Shown piece after piece: positions 23,916 through 37,200 of a stretch of 64,000 bases of DNA (the first letter of the stretch is position 1; the number at the start of each line of letters is the position of its first letter). This DNA comes from Enchytraeus crypticus (lineage: Eukaryota > Annelida > Clitellata > Enchytraeida > Enchytraeidae). The stretch is taken from the NCBI GenBank assembly GCA_905160935.1, contig CAJHZI010000548.1, forward strand, positions 1 through 64,000, read 5' to 3'. A program made the translations under genes and the position numbers. Under the pieces are notes generated by a model. The model was not told the origin of the DNA. It worked only from the letters and a program-made list of their open reading frames with translations, and ran no database searches.

Positions 23916-25759
23916 AGCAGAGATATAGTGTGTACAGTGGAGAGACTGAAGCTCGTGTACTCGTGAACTCGTGGCTCGTGTTCTGATGGATTGAGTACTT
24001 TATAGCTAGTACTAGGTGTTTGGATTCAAGTTATCGATATCAAGTTTATTAGTCAGTGACAGTCTAGCAGATTGACATAGGAACGAGTTTAATGATAATA
24101 TTCTGAAGACAGTATAGGGTTGTGTATTATAAAATTTATAAAACAAGTGTAACATTTAAGCTTAATTGAATTAAAATTTAAAATAAGAAAGGGACAAATA
24201 TATTTATAACATTATGATATAATTATGAATAAAATATGTAATACTGACAATACCTTTCTTGTTATGATCCTGTAAGATGAATGGCATCGAAATCATGTCT
24301 TAATATTATATATAATCTTCAGACTTTGTTAAAACTTGTTCCTGTGATGCAGGAGTTTTGGATGAGGACGTGTAATGAGTGTATTATCTTCAATTAATTA
24401 TCATTCTGTTCTGAATAATTGCAGTGGACACACAAATCTTATTTTATATACTCGACTATAGTACAGTAGTTTTCCAGAAATATTCTTACAAATATACACT
24501 TTAACCGCTGCTATTGGTCGGATGGTTTAGTTTGCATAGGCATCACAAATCAGTGCAATAAAAAAGCAAGAAGACAATTATTTTCTTATCCACAAATGGT
24601 ATATTTGTTTAATCACATTTGATGCAAAACAACCGGCATTTAGCAACTAATTTGACATCATTGTGAACACTGCACTCCAAATACTATCAGCTAAGTTGGC
24701 TAAATTCCGATGTAAATTGCAGGTCTTAACTGGTTCAGAATTTGCATTAAGCCATCAAGCATTTAATGTAGCTTGGACATATTCTATTGTACTGCTACAA
24801 CGAAAAGAAAGACAATAAATCTAGACAGTTATGTCTAGATATAATTTAAGCAGAAACTAAATTATGGTGGGTTTCATGCATAGCTGATGATGGTTTAAGA
24901 GACAAAACTGACGTTAAAGGAAGCGTAATAGAAAATCTAACAAATATGTATGTATATGGCAACAAGTGACATATAGCAATTTAAAATATAAACATGGTTA
25001 CGCAGACACTCACGCGTCGTAAAATGAATGAAGCCTTGTATCCGGTTTTTGGAAATCTTTGTATTTTAAAATAGTACAAAGTTAAGATACATTTCATAGG
25101 CAAAACTAATGGTAAAGTAAACATGCTCAATTGTTAACAAAGTACACTAACGAAAACACATCGAATATTGTGTTAAAATGAAACTTTATATTAAACCTAC
25201 AAAATAATATTTAATATATAAATTTGGACTAGCTGACTGGCAAGGATGCAATCATGAAGTTAATACGTAGTGACGTTTTTTCGAGGTTGTATCCGACGGA
25301 TAAACTTATAAAATGTTCACAACGTATTGAACAAGTAACAATAATTGATTACACTACAGCAATTACAGTACGTAGGGCTTAACAAAAATCTATCAGAAGT
25401 TTTATAGAATTAATATCTGATTTTTACAATCGAACTGAATGGATTTTTACAAAGGTTAGTAGGCTTAAATGATATGATATAGTCATAATGTATCGATTAC
25501 TTTAACATTGGCATACAGTCTCTGACAGCTCGCATCTCCTTTTATTGCCGAAATCAGCAAAACAAAAACAGCACTTCATACATACATACAAAATGAAAAG
25601 CAATAAACAGCGAAGAATCGACAGATCTAACAAATTAATAAACAACACATACGGTATGTCAAAATACCATAAACACTAACAATTAACATCTTGAATTATT
25701 CCTTACGTAAAGCATAAGCCTTGGTTAAATAATTAAACAACTATAATTAATATATTACT
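23916..25759. other. NDUFV1 3' flank; no further gene recognised
   Basis: AT-rich 3' UTR and intergenic sequence between the convergent genes NDUFV1 and GPD2. An AATAAA hexamer at 24228-24233, about 315 bp after the stop, is a plausible NDUFV1 polyadenylation signal. AAAACTGACGTTAAA near 24904 resembles the SINE tail motif. Confidence 0.45.
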
Positions 25760-25925
25760 CGGGTTGCTGAAGAATAGACTAATACCCGCGAACTGCATGT
25801 GTTGTAAAAGGCAACAAAGAACTAAGATACAAACCAACGTCAGAAAGAACATTCGGTTTATGAGTGCCTAGGCTCCAGAAATTGTTACAAAATTTTCTAA
25901 AGTTATCTCGACCCCAGATATTCTC
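25760..25925 (+). repeat. ~270-bp repeat, 5' half
   Basis: A diverged copy of the first half of the (GAT)n-tailed family (GTGCCTAGGCTCCAGAAATT is diagnostic). Confidence 0.75.
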
Positions 25926-26129
25926 TATAGAAAGAGTTGCATAAATAATTCATTGAGACAGTGCCAAATCGGTTTACAGTCTCGATCGATTTTCATAGGT
26001 ATGCTGTTCGATTCATAGAGCTCGCCATTACAAATACACTCTTGCTTTTAAAATATCGCCATAAAGTTTGCTTTTGGCTATTTCTTGGCTACCTCTGGCT
26101 ATAGCTACTTCTCATACTGATCGGATGGC

Positions 26130-26292
26130 CGAATATTAATAATAATTAAAATAAAGGTTGAACGTCCGTTTCCTTATCCAAGAATGGATAGCAGGCTTAC
26201 CTCAAAAGTAGGAGGACATCGGTTCGAATCCCAGCTGGAATGACTCTGACAGAATTTGTGATACGCAAGCAGCTGTTAAACTTGGCATTCCA
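26130..26292 (+). mobile_element. Diverged tRNA-like SINE remnant
   Basis: It contains a perfect RNA polymerase III B-box match (GGTTCGAATCCC at about 26220). At its left edge is AACGTCCGTTTCCT, the reverse complement of the common SINE tail. The two parts point in opposite directions, so this may be two overlapping fragments. Confidence 0.5.
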
Positions 26293-26296
26293 TCTA

Positions 26297-27090
26297 CAGG
26301 GTGGTCCAGAATAAATGAAACTACTTTGAAGGCTAATAACTTTGACAATTTTTATCCAAACGCCTTACGTGATATATTAAATTAAAGACAATTCTTTTCT
26401 ATTAACTTGCTAAATATCTAAGAGATACTATTACACATGTTTGAGAAATGATCATCAGTCGCCGATATGTAATTTTCATGTCATATGATCGCCTGTATGA
26501 AAGTAAACCGGCCAGAGTTTATTGAATCGTAGAACTGGCCACCTAACAGCTCCCCCCTAATTTGAAACCGATTTACTATTCGATCGTTTACTATTGTCTT
26601 CAGAAATTAAGTCTATCGTGAACCAATTCACGATGTTGAACATTTGAAACGAGTTATTGTCCTCCGTTGGGCTGAGATCAGTCAGACACTCGTGAACTCG
26701 GCCATTGATCGGTGGTCCCAGCGGGTTATTGCAGTTATTCGGGCACATGGTGGACACATTAAACTTTTTAATTTTGAGAATTCAATTAATTTTCAATTCA
26801 TTTAGGACATTGATAGAAACTGCAATGCTCTTAAAAATAGTTAAGGCCTAATGCATAATCTTGAATTCTTGATTTTTAGACTTCGAGTTTTCACGCAATT
26901 TCATTGAAAATTACATATCGGCTACTAATGATAATTTTTCAGAAATGTGTAACAGTATCTCTCTTAGATATTTAGCGAGTTAATAGAAAAGAGAATTGTC
27001 TTTAATTTAATGTATAAAGTAAGACGTTTTGATAAAAATTGCCAAATTTATTAGCCTTCAAAGTAGTTTCATTTATTCTGGACCACACTG
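26297..27090. mobile_element. Tc1/mariner-like element with ~180-bp terminal inverted repeats
   Basis: The left end CAGGGTGGTCCAGAATAAAT is matched in inverted orientation by the right end (ATTTATTCTGGACCACACTG). The inverted match continues with scattered mismatches for about 180 bp, to the ATATGTAATTTTCA segments near 26480 and 26905. The left flank is TA, the mariner target; the right flank is CA, perhaps a decayed TA. The ~430-bp centre keeps a transposase fragment. Confidence 0.85.
26635..26760 (+). pseudogene. Transposase C-terminal remnant (mariner family)
   Basis: One + frame reads like the end of a mariner transposase (AIDRWSQRVIAVIRAHGGHI), where families usually have a W..R..ACI..GGHF-like ending. 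The upstream catalytic DDD/DDE region is missing, so the element is internally deleted and cannot move by itself. Confidence 0.65.
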
Positions 27091-28203
27091 CACAATGTTT
27101 ACTTCATAGACAAATTTCATGTAGGCTACTTGTTAACATACATTGTTAGGTAACCTAGGTAACACAGAGTAAGTACATTTAACAAAGCAACGTGTTCACA
27201 TAATAAATTCTGCATATTATATACATCGAGCCTCTGTGTATTGAACACAGGAGAAATCTTATCAGAATCCAATTAATATTTAAAGATTATATCACTAACA
27301 GGAGGAATGATTTTGCTTTTATAATTTGAAGCTTGCAGAAATTGGTCCTTGTTCGTAAAGAAATTCGTTCTAATACAATACAATAGGCACATCATCAATC
27401 TAGACAGTAGTTAAGACGCACATATAAAATTAGAGTAGCATAAGTATTGGCAAAAACAACAAGCAATAATCAATAAATTGGAATGTATAATAAATACTAA
27501 CATTATATCTTTATTATATTATAGGAGTAGCTTCAACCGAAATGTTTTGTGTGATATAATATTTTGTAATGTGAAGCCAAATAGCTAGAAAATCTACGCC
27601 CAATAGTATAGCACATCAAGTAGAGAACTGAAATACCATCTTTATGTACAAAGCATTAGCGATATAGCAAAATCTAAAACACCAACGTGTTATAAACACC
27701 TCGTGTTATAAACAAGCGCCTAAAAAACTAATCACACTGCAGAGTCCTCTAAAACTACTTTAAAGTAGCACCGCCTTTATGTCATATGCCGTATGAATAA
27801 CAAGCATACAAGCGAGCAAGAATGAATTCATTGATTAGCTTAAATAGGAATCATGCCAAACATCAGTTTAAAAAGTAAAAAACAGATTCAGATGTCGAGG
27901 CTAAGGATTTAACGAAGCAAGGTAATATATTGTCAAATGCTTTTTAGCTTATATATTCAAATATGAGCTCAGCGAAAATGTTTAGATAAATCTGTTTGGA
28001 TATCACTTATAAACAACACCAAACTTAACATCTAGAAAAGACAATGGTAGTACATTAAAATGGCAGGCAAAAGTTAATCATACAAGAGAAGGTTCAGTAC
28101 AACAGATGGATTAGAGAGCAGCATTACGCTACGAGACGCTGATAACAATTCCATTGAACGGCCGATAGGTTACGCTAAGTAACTCTAAATCAACAGACTT
28201 CAT
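27091..28203. other. GPD2 3' flank; no further gene recognised
   Basis: AT-rich sequence downstream of GPD2 (gene on -). I see no repeat family or gene here, and no polyadenylation signal clear enough to call. Confidence 0.5.
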
Positions 28204-31200
28204 TTACAATCCACCACCGCTCCTGCTGATTGGTATCTGTCTCAGTTCTTCACTCAGCTCCGCAGCTTTAGCGAATCTAGACGACGACACCGAACCTTTC
28301 TTCAGTGCGCTCATCAACTGTCGCAACAAAACCACAATCATCAATAATTTTTCAATGATTGTATATTGGACTCTCTCATAGTCTATTGCCGGAAAACGAT
28401 ACTGGAGTGAAAACTGGGTGTTCAACCGGAAAGGATGCCATGCGTCCTCTTTGATGGCCTAGTTTTTATTCAATTTATTATATACATTTTTTTGTTTTTG
28501 TTTTATTTTTGCACTTACAGGACGTATTGCACTTATTACCTAGATTCTGATAATGCCTATTTAATTTTTTCACGCGTTCATTGATGTGATTACTCTGTGA
28601 AATTTTGTGAAAATAAAACAAATTTCTCTCTCTCTCTCTCTCATCATCGATTAAATAATTTATCGACCCATCGTAAATGATTGACTGATTCGCAAATATT
28701 GAAAATCTACAGTCAGTTGGGTACACTGGGTGACAAGGCGTAAGCAATGCAATAAAATTAAAGATCATCTGCTTCTGATGCATTCGACGACTGTCAGTGT
28801 ACGTCGAAACAAGTCGAGCATGGCGATGAAATGATAGACGGCTATAGGCCACTTTGAGCACATAAAATAACTACCGTGCAGATAACAGTAAGATAGGGAA
28901 TATTATGCACATTTTAATATATCAGTAGATATAAGAAAATAGACCTATTAAAGAAACAGACTTGCGTCTATAATAGTATCTGTAACTACTACTACAGTCG
29001 ATTTTACGCGCAGTTGCATGTCCTACGTTTAAAGGTAGCTACGAACCAATAAACTTTATCAGACAGCTAGAGCAACCAATTAGACTATCACTAGAAAAGT
29101 GCAGGTCGGTTGGTTAGTTGGATAGCAGTAAGATATCACAATCACTTGAGAAGCACTCAACTAGCACTACTAACTGAGAAGTTCTCATTTGAAGCACAAG
29201 TCAACCTCAGCTGATCAGCCAGATTTTACAGTAAACTCATCTTACCTGAAGGAACTCTCCGAGATCCACCTGAGCGTTCTTGTTCAGATCAACCTCCCTG
29301 ATGATGGCGTGTAACTGATCCTCTGACACCATCTCTCCAGATTTCTACACATCACAACATGCATTTCATCTTATTCCGCCAAGGATACACTTTTCATCTT
29401 ATTCCGCCCCGGATACACTTCATCTTATTCCGCTCCGGATACACTTTTGTGTAGGGTAAAACGTAGGATTCATAATTCCAATAATTAGTAGCACCAGCAT
29501 AAACAAACGACTAGTTTATCGAATAACATCACAAGTTCAGAGTATGAATATAATAAACTAAAAAATGAAAAGCAACCTAGAGAATTTAATTTGTAATCTA
29601 ACATTAATTCAGATAAAATTAAAGAAATAACTAAAATCTATCACCTGGTGATAAGATTTTTTTAAAATGAATAAATAACTATGAGAGCGACCTTGAAGTA
29701 AGCCCTCAGATCATTGATGGTGATGTAGCCCTTGTTGTCAGTATCGAGAGCTCTAAATCTCTTCATGTAGGCGTTGATCTCGTCCTTAGTGAAGTTGATG
29801 GGCACATTCGTGCTCTCGTCCTTCAAGTTCAGGCCCATCTCTAGCCGCAGGAATCTCATCGCATGCTCGTACTCCTCCTGTAGAAATCACTAATAATAAT
29901 TATTATTATCTTAAATTAAGATAATAATTATTATCTTACATTAAGATAATAATTATTATCTTAAATTAAGATAATAATTATTATCTTAAATTAAGACAAT
30001 AATTATTATCTTAAATTAAGATAATAATTATTATCTTAAATTAAGATAATAATTATTATCTTAAATTAAGATAATAATTATTATCTTAACAGCGACGATA
30101 GTGTCGCCAACGCCAACACATTAACTTATAAGTAAAACTCAAAGCTAAGGTAAAGCTAAGGTTAATGTCAGTTTCCTCACTCGAAAACGATGTCAGTGAC
30201 GGGCGAGCCCAGAAGGCTTGAAGCAGACTGCCATTGCATTTTCTATTTGCCACGATCTCAGCGCCATTGTCGAGGAGATGGTTATTTATTAAACACGCAA
30301 AGATTTACAGAGGTTTCGGAGAAGAAAGACACAATATACTAAACATGTTACAGACTAGAGGACGTTAACTAGAACCCACTCTCTCTTTCTGCTTGGACCA
30401 GCCGAGCTCTTTCGACATGATCTCAATGATGCGCGGCAGAGCCTCCTCCGCAGCGTGAACGTTGAGAAAAGCCAGACGTGTGCGACGAGCCAGCACATCC
30501 ACAGCACGTGCAGCATACTCCCTCACAGCGTATATCACCTGAATACAATACACCTCACAGCGTATACCACCTGAATACAATACATCTCATAGCGTATATC
30601 ACCTGAATACAATACATCACACAGCGTATATCACCTGAATACAATATATCTCGCAGCGTATATCACCTGACTACAATACATCTCACAGTGTATATCACCT
30701 GAATACAATACCTCTCACAACGTATATCACCTGAATACAATACATCTCACAGCGTATATCACCTGAATACAATACATCTCACAGAATATATCACCTTATT
30801 ACAATACATCATACATCATATATCATCACAATACAATACATAACTTATAGTATATATCATCTAAATACAATATAATACATCTCACAGCGTGTATCATCTG
30901 CATACAAAGCATATCGTGTGTCCCCTGCCATTTACATTCTGCTATTTATGAATACCTCCGAGGTATCCCATAGCTCTATCATAGTGTACATCTAACAAGT
31001 ACAGAAGGTATACTACACTACCAGGACTTATAATATACAGAATAACTGCATACTACACATTCTTATGACAGAAGCAATAACTAAGCACATCTCAACTGTT
31101 TCTCTCTCATTTCATCTCACGAAGACACTAGATCTAAACATTCGACCTGTTTTAAAAATAAAACCACACTCAAAGCATACATGTACAATTGTACATGTAA

Positions 31201-34200
31201 ACTTAAATAGCATAGATACAGACAATATAAAGTTAAATAAAAAGTAAAAATATTTTATTCTATAACACACTAGAGTAAAGCTAGATAGTTAGTCATACAT
31301 CACATTATTACATCAATATACCCCACTGCACTCGCGTGGACATGGATAGTTCTCACGTAGAATCATCTAGCTACTGCCCAGAATTAACATAAACTTTAAT
31401 TAAGGATCAATCAACTAACCTCAGCCTCTATATAAGGATAATCCTCATGCAGCCTTCGACCAACGACCGGCCAACGCTTGCCCGTTAACTGCGCCAATCG
31501 AGCAACCTTCATCGCTCTGTCACCATATGTAGCTGATAGGTGCTGTGCTACCTGTCAATCAAGCAATCAATAAATCACAAATCATCAGTTAATGTATTAC
31601 TTAAATCAATTAATCAATCAAACAGTTACAAGATACAAGTCTTTAAAGAGTGAGCAAAAGTTCATCGCTTCATATCAGGCAGATAGTTACAGTGACAAAA
31701 AAATACAAAAGTTACGTACGATACACAAGTCACTTAATAACACACTGAAAATATGACATTTTTAGGAAATTTTTAATGTAGACTGATACAGGCAAGAACA
31801 CAGCAAAAGTCAACAAGTACTTAACATTAGAGAGCACAAATGATCAACGATCATATAATAATGCCTTGCGCTTAAAACGTTAAAGTTTAATCTGATTTTA
31901 TTTTTTATAGAATAGATAGCAGAGTAAGGTATAGATAGCAAATAAAATATAATTGATGAGCAGTGTAGCCAGAGTAGATTATCTTGAAAGATCTGAGTGA
32001 AGCAACATCACAGCACACACAATCAATAGCGACGAGAGCATACAGCATATGTCTCTATACATATAGGTATACGGAGCATACAGCATAGATCTCTACACAT
32101 ATAACAGCATAGATCTCTACACATATAGGTGTATACGGTGCATACAGCATAGATCTCTACACATATAGGTATATACGAAGCATGCAGCATAGATCTCTAC
32201 ACATATATGTGCATATGGAGCATACAGCGTTGTCGAGGCCAAAGTCTTGAATGAGTCTGATGAAGAGAGTGGGCGACCAGTTGTGAGCGCCGTCCAGCAG
32301 CAGACCCTTCGTCACACAGCCAGTGCTTGACTGCAGCTTAAACTCCTCCACACATCTGTCTACCGTCTCCTCAGCCATGTGCCGATACGTCGTCCACTTA
32401 CCTCCTACCAATCAACCAATCAATCAATAAATCAATTAAACGATCAACCAGTCAACTAATCAATCCATTACAAGATCAATCAGTCACCCAACCAATCAAT
32501 CAAATCAATTAAACAATCAATTACAAATAAATCAATTAAAACGTCAATAAATCAATTAAACGATCAATCAGTCAACCACACAAGCAATCAATTCAATTCG
32601 AAGTCAATATATAATCAAGAACTAAGAAAAAATAATAATAATAAATAAATAAAAGAAGTAAATAATAAATAAATATAAATAATAATAATAATAATAAATA
32701 AATAAAATATTTAAATAATATCAAATAACAAAAAAACAGCAAAGTTAATATCAAATCAAGTCAATAAATCAATTAAACAATTGTTGAAATTTATTCTGCC
32801 TACAATATCGCTCTAGAAAATTGTATTTTTGACACGCTTTAAAAGATGCAATACATAATAAATTATATAAAAGATAAATTTAAATAAATTTATATGTTAT
32901 ATATTGACATTGCCTATGGCAATGTTAATAAATGACATTGCCACAAAATATTAATATTAGTTTTTTTTCATTGCTAGTTTTCACCAACATTCATAAGAAC
33001 ATATAGGAACCAATGCATGCATCCAGGTTTATAAAAACATCTGTTAGAATCATTTGCTATCAAGTATATATGAGCAATAGCAGCAAAACTATTAAAGGTA
33101 GACAGCAATCAATACCGTCAACTTTGGTAGATGAATATTTTAGAAGATCTCAAATATTAATATTGAAATCTAAAATTCGATTTCAAACACCTATTTCCTT
33201 AAGTTACATTAGCCACTTACCAGCAATAGTGATGAGTTCGTTCTTAACTAAAGATAATTAGACACTTACCAGCAATAGTGACCAGCTTGTTCTTAGCTGT
33301 AGATAATTAGCCACTTACCAGCAATAGTGACAAGTTTGTTCTTAGCTGTAGATAACAAGAGACTTACTAGCAATAGTGACCAGCATGTTCTTAGCTGTAA
33401 ATAACAAGAGACTTACCAGCAATAGTGACCAGCTTGTTCTTGGCTGTAGATAACAAGAGACTTACCAGCAATAGTGACCAGCTTGTTCTTGGCTGTAGAT
33501 AACAAGAGACTTACCAGCAATAGTGACCAGCTTGTTCTTGCTGTAGATAACAAGAGACTTATTAGCAATTGTGACGAGCTTGTTCTTAGCTGTAGATAAT
33601 TAGCCACTTACCAGCAATAGTGACAAGTTTGTTCTTAGCTGTAGGTAACTAGAGACTTACCAGCAATAGTGACCAGCTTGTTCTTGCTGTAGATAACAAG
33701 AGACTTACCAGCAATTGTGACCAGCTTGTTCTTGCTGTAGATAACAAGAGACTTACCAGCAATAGTGACCAGCTTGTTCTTGCTGACGTCGATGATGTGG
33801 TTCCTGGCAATGGACTGAGTGTCCGCAGCATTCGGGTTGACAACCAGTGGACGTATACCACTCCAAGCAGACAACACATCTCCTCTTCTAACTGTCACAT
33901 AGCACATTACAACACATCTTCTCTCCTGTCACATTGCATAACACATTACAACATATCTCTGTCACATAGCACAACACATTATACTACATCTCCTCTCCTA
34001 ACTGTCACTCACATAACACAACACATTACAACAATCTCTGTCACATAGCATAACACATTACAACAAATCTCCTCTCCTAACTGTCACATAGCACAACACA
34101 TTATACTACATCTCCTCTCCTAACTGTCACTCACATAACACAACATATTACAACATATCTCTGTCACATAGCATAACACATTACAACAAATCTCCTCTCC

Positions 34201-37200
34201 TAACTGTCACATAACACAACACCTTATAACACATCTCCTAACTGTCACATAGCATAGCACATTACAACACATAGCTCTTCTTCTAACAATTAACAGAACA
34301 TCTGAGATTCAAATGGATGACCTCCAGCTTATCAAGCAAGTAGGTTATTAATCCTCCAACAGCACAGCACGAACAGTAAATATAATATTGCATTATCTAG
34401 TAAAAAACACGTAAATATAATACAGCATTATCAGGTAAATAACACTTTAACAGGATAAATCTCTCCTGTTAAAAATTATACTATAACTAGGCTATCCAGG
34501 ATATAATGCTATGGCCAGGATATAAAATAATACACACCATCACTAATGAATCTAATCAACTCAACTAAGCAAATAACTTGAAATAAGAAATCAGAATAAT
34601 ACATATTTAAATAGTCCAATTAAATAAATTAATCAAATCCAATAATCAAATAAACTAGTAAAATCCAATATTCAAATCTACTAATTAAATTAACTAATCA
34701 AATCATACAATTTGTTACTATTACGTCCACTCTGGATTTTAAAGCAATATCAACACCTGCATTGAATTCCGTAAGCATCAGACAGCGAATGAACAGCTTG
34801 ATTTAGACATTAGAATCTATCAGCGCGTACAAACCATTAACGTCGGGACTGAGGTAGTTTCTGATCTCCTGCAGAATAAACTGAATCTCGGCCTCTGTCG
34901 GCGTCGGGTTATCAGTCACTGTAGAGTGCTGGTCTGTGGTTCCTAGAGATTGAAACAGTCAAAACATCATACGATCAATACAAATCCATGAAAAACCATC
35001 AGTCAAAAAAAACACACATTATAGTGAAATGATCAACTGTGTTGATAACTATCACTTTTAGTACCACATGTTTAAACCTTTAGGCAATTTTAGTCCATTT
35101 TCCATATAACCAGTCCAGTGAATGTCCGAGATTTTACTCTCAGATTAGCGCGGCTGGGATTCGAACCCACGAGGGTTCCAATCACCTCAGGATCTGTCAT
35201 TTAAAACTTCACGATGTTACACCTACGCTATTAAGTCATTCACGTCACCGCAGAGTGCTGGTCTGTCGTTCCTACAGGTTAAAACAGTTAAAACATCATA
35301 CAATCAATATTAATCCATGAAAAACAATCAGTCAGCCAGGTTCTTTAGTGATATAGTATTATCTGTCAACCCAAACTATCAATCCAGATTACCTAACTTA
35401 TTTCATATATTTTAAGCTAATACTAATATAGATCCAAACCATTCAGTTAAGACGTCAGTTTTAAAACCAACAATGCAAAAACCTAATACCAAGAAGCTAA
35501 CAATGCACAGTATAGAAACACCTACAATACAGACCGGCCATCGTTGAATGCTCCCAGGGTAGAAAGAATATGACACGCCCATCAGACGTAGAGGGATCCA
35601 GGAGACCCATGTTAGCCGGGCTACAACAGCCACATACATCGTCTATAACTAGAATGTCCCAATAGCGTGGGGGTAACGTCATGAAATTTTAAATGACAGA
35701 TCCTGAGGTGAATTGAACTCTCGCGGGTTCGATTCCTGGCCGTGCTGATCTGAGAGAAAATCTCGGACATTCACTGGACTAGTTATACGGAAAATGGTCT
35801 AAATTGCCTTACGGTTTAAACATGTGGTGTTAAAAGTGATAGATATCAACATAATTGATCATTTCACTATAATGCGTGTTTACTTTTAACTGCAACCGTT
35901 CATTCCAGTTCCTGCTCTAATGAAACAACTAAAAAGAGTGTATCATTTGGCAGATGTGGAGGGTGACAAAAGTTAAGAGTCATTCATAGTCTATTAAACA
36001 CATCGGTGTCTTACTAATCACTAAATTACAGACAAAGAAGTATTAAAGAGCATGACAAGGGGTAGCTGTCGCTCGAGCTAGCTTAGTCGACTGATATTCA
36101 TTTCTGGTAAATCAAGTTCCACTCTGTAGAGCGATGAATAACGGACAATCAACAACCTGTAATAGTCAGGTAGAACAATGTGAACACCAGAACTCGGCTG
36201 ACATATTGGCTTCTGAGCACTGTCGTCCATCTTACGTATAAAATCCGTGTAGGGTCCGGTAGCATTGACGACACACTTAGCACGAATGTCATAAGTTTGA
36301 CCTGCAAGTAGAACACATAAAGTAATAAAGATAAAAAGCATGGAAAGAGAAAGCTTATTAATTCATATGGGAGCCATGGAATCAATTTGGAAAAGTAGAT
36401 TATATAGATTACAATATTTCTTATGAATGGGTTAGATAAACGTAGACCAAACTACTTCCAACAGATCTATATAATTTCCATCAGTGGCGAGCAGTAGTTT
36501 AATAGAGAATACACTAAATGTAGATTATTATGAGCAGAAGATGCTTTATGAAAGAAATGACTATTTCAATCACTTGTCAGTCAAGTCATCCCAAACAGAA
36601 AATTGAAATAAAGTCTGACTCTGCTATAAACATGTAGTTCAAATTAATTAAAAAGAAAGCATAGTTGGTAAAAAGATTTTAATTGACTTAAATTGCTAAT
36701 TTTACCAAATGACCATGACTTACAGTACTTGAACTGCATTGTACTCAATTCAACTTATATACCTTCACACTACTACATACGACCAACTTCGCCACTGTCT
36801 GGAGCCAGTGGCGATGTCGGTTAGATACTCGACTGCGGATCAGCATGTGCGAGGTTCAAATCCTAGGCTCGTCCGTCACTGACATCGCTTTTGAGCGAGG
36901 AAACGGACGTTAACCTTAGCTTTTTAGCTTTTTCAATGTTTGCCAATATTTAGGCATTGATTACCATGATCATAGTATGTGCACAAACGATAAGGATTAA
37001 ATTATGCAGCTGGCAACTGGAGAAGTGAAATCCTGATACATCTGTATAAACTAAACGAAGCCTATAACAAAAACCAACCTGATATCTGGGTAGAAATATC
37101 ACTCAATATTCAGCACAACTGTCCACTGTATACATGCTAACCAGTTTCAGAAGGAGTCGAGATTAGTTACTGAGAGGAAATTGGTAGTTATAGTTACAAG

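Noticed and set aside
33205..33756. CRISPR-like regular array
   Set aside because: Units are contiguous tandem copies without variable spacers, in an animal intron.
35412..35639. 75-codon reverse frame longer than GPD2 exon 7
   Set aside because: Only 35535-35620 is exon; the rest is read-through into introns past clear splice sites.
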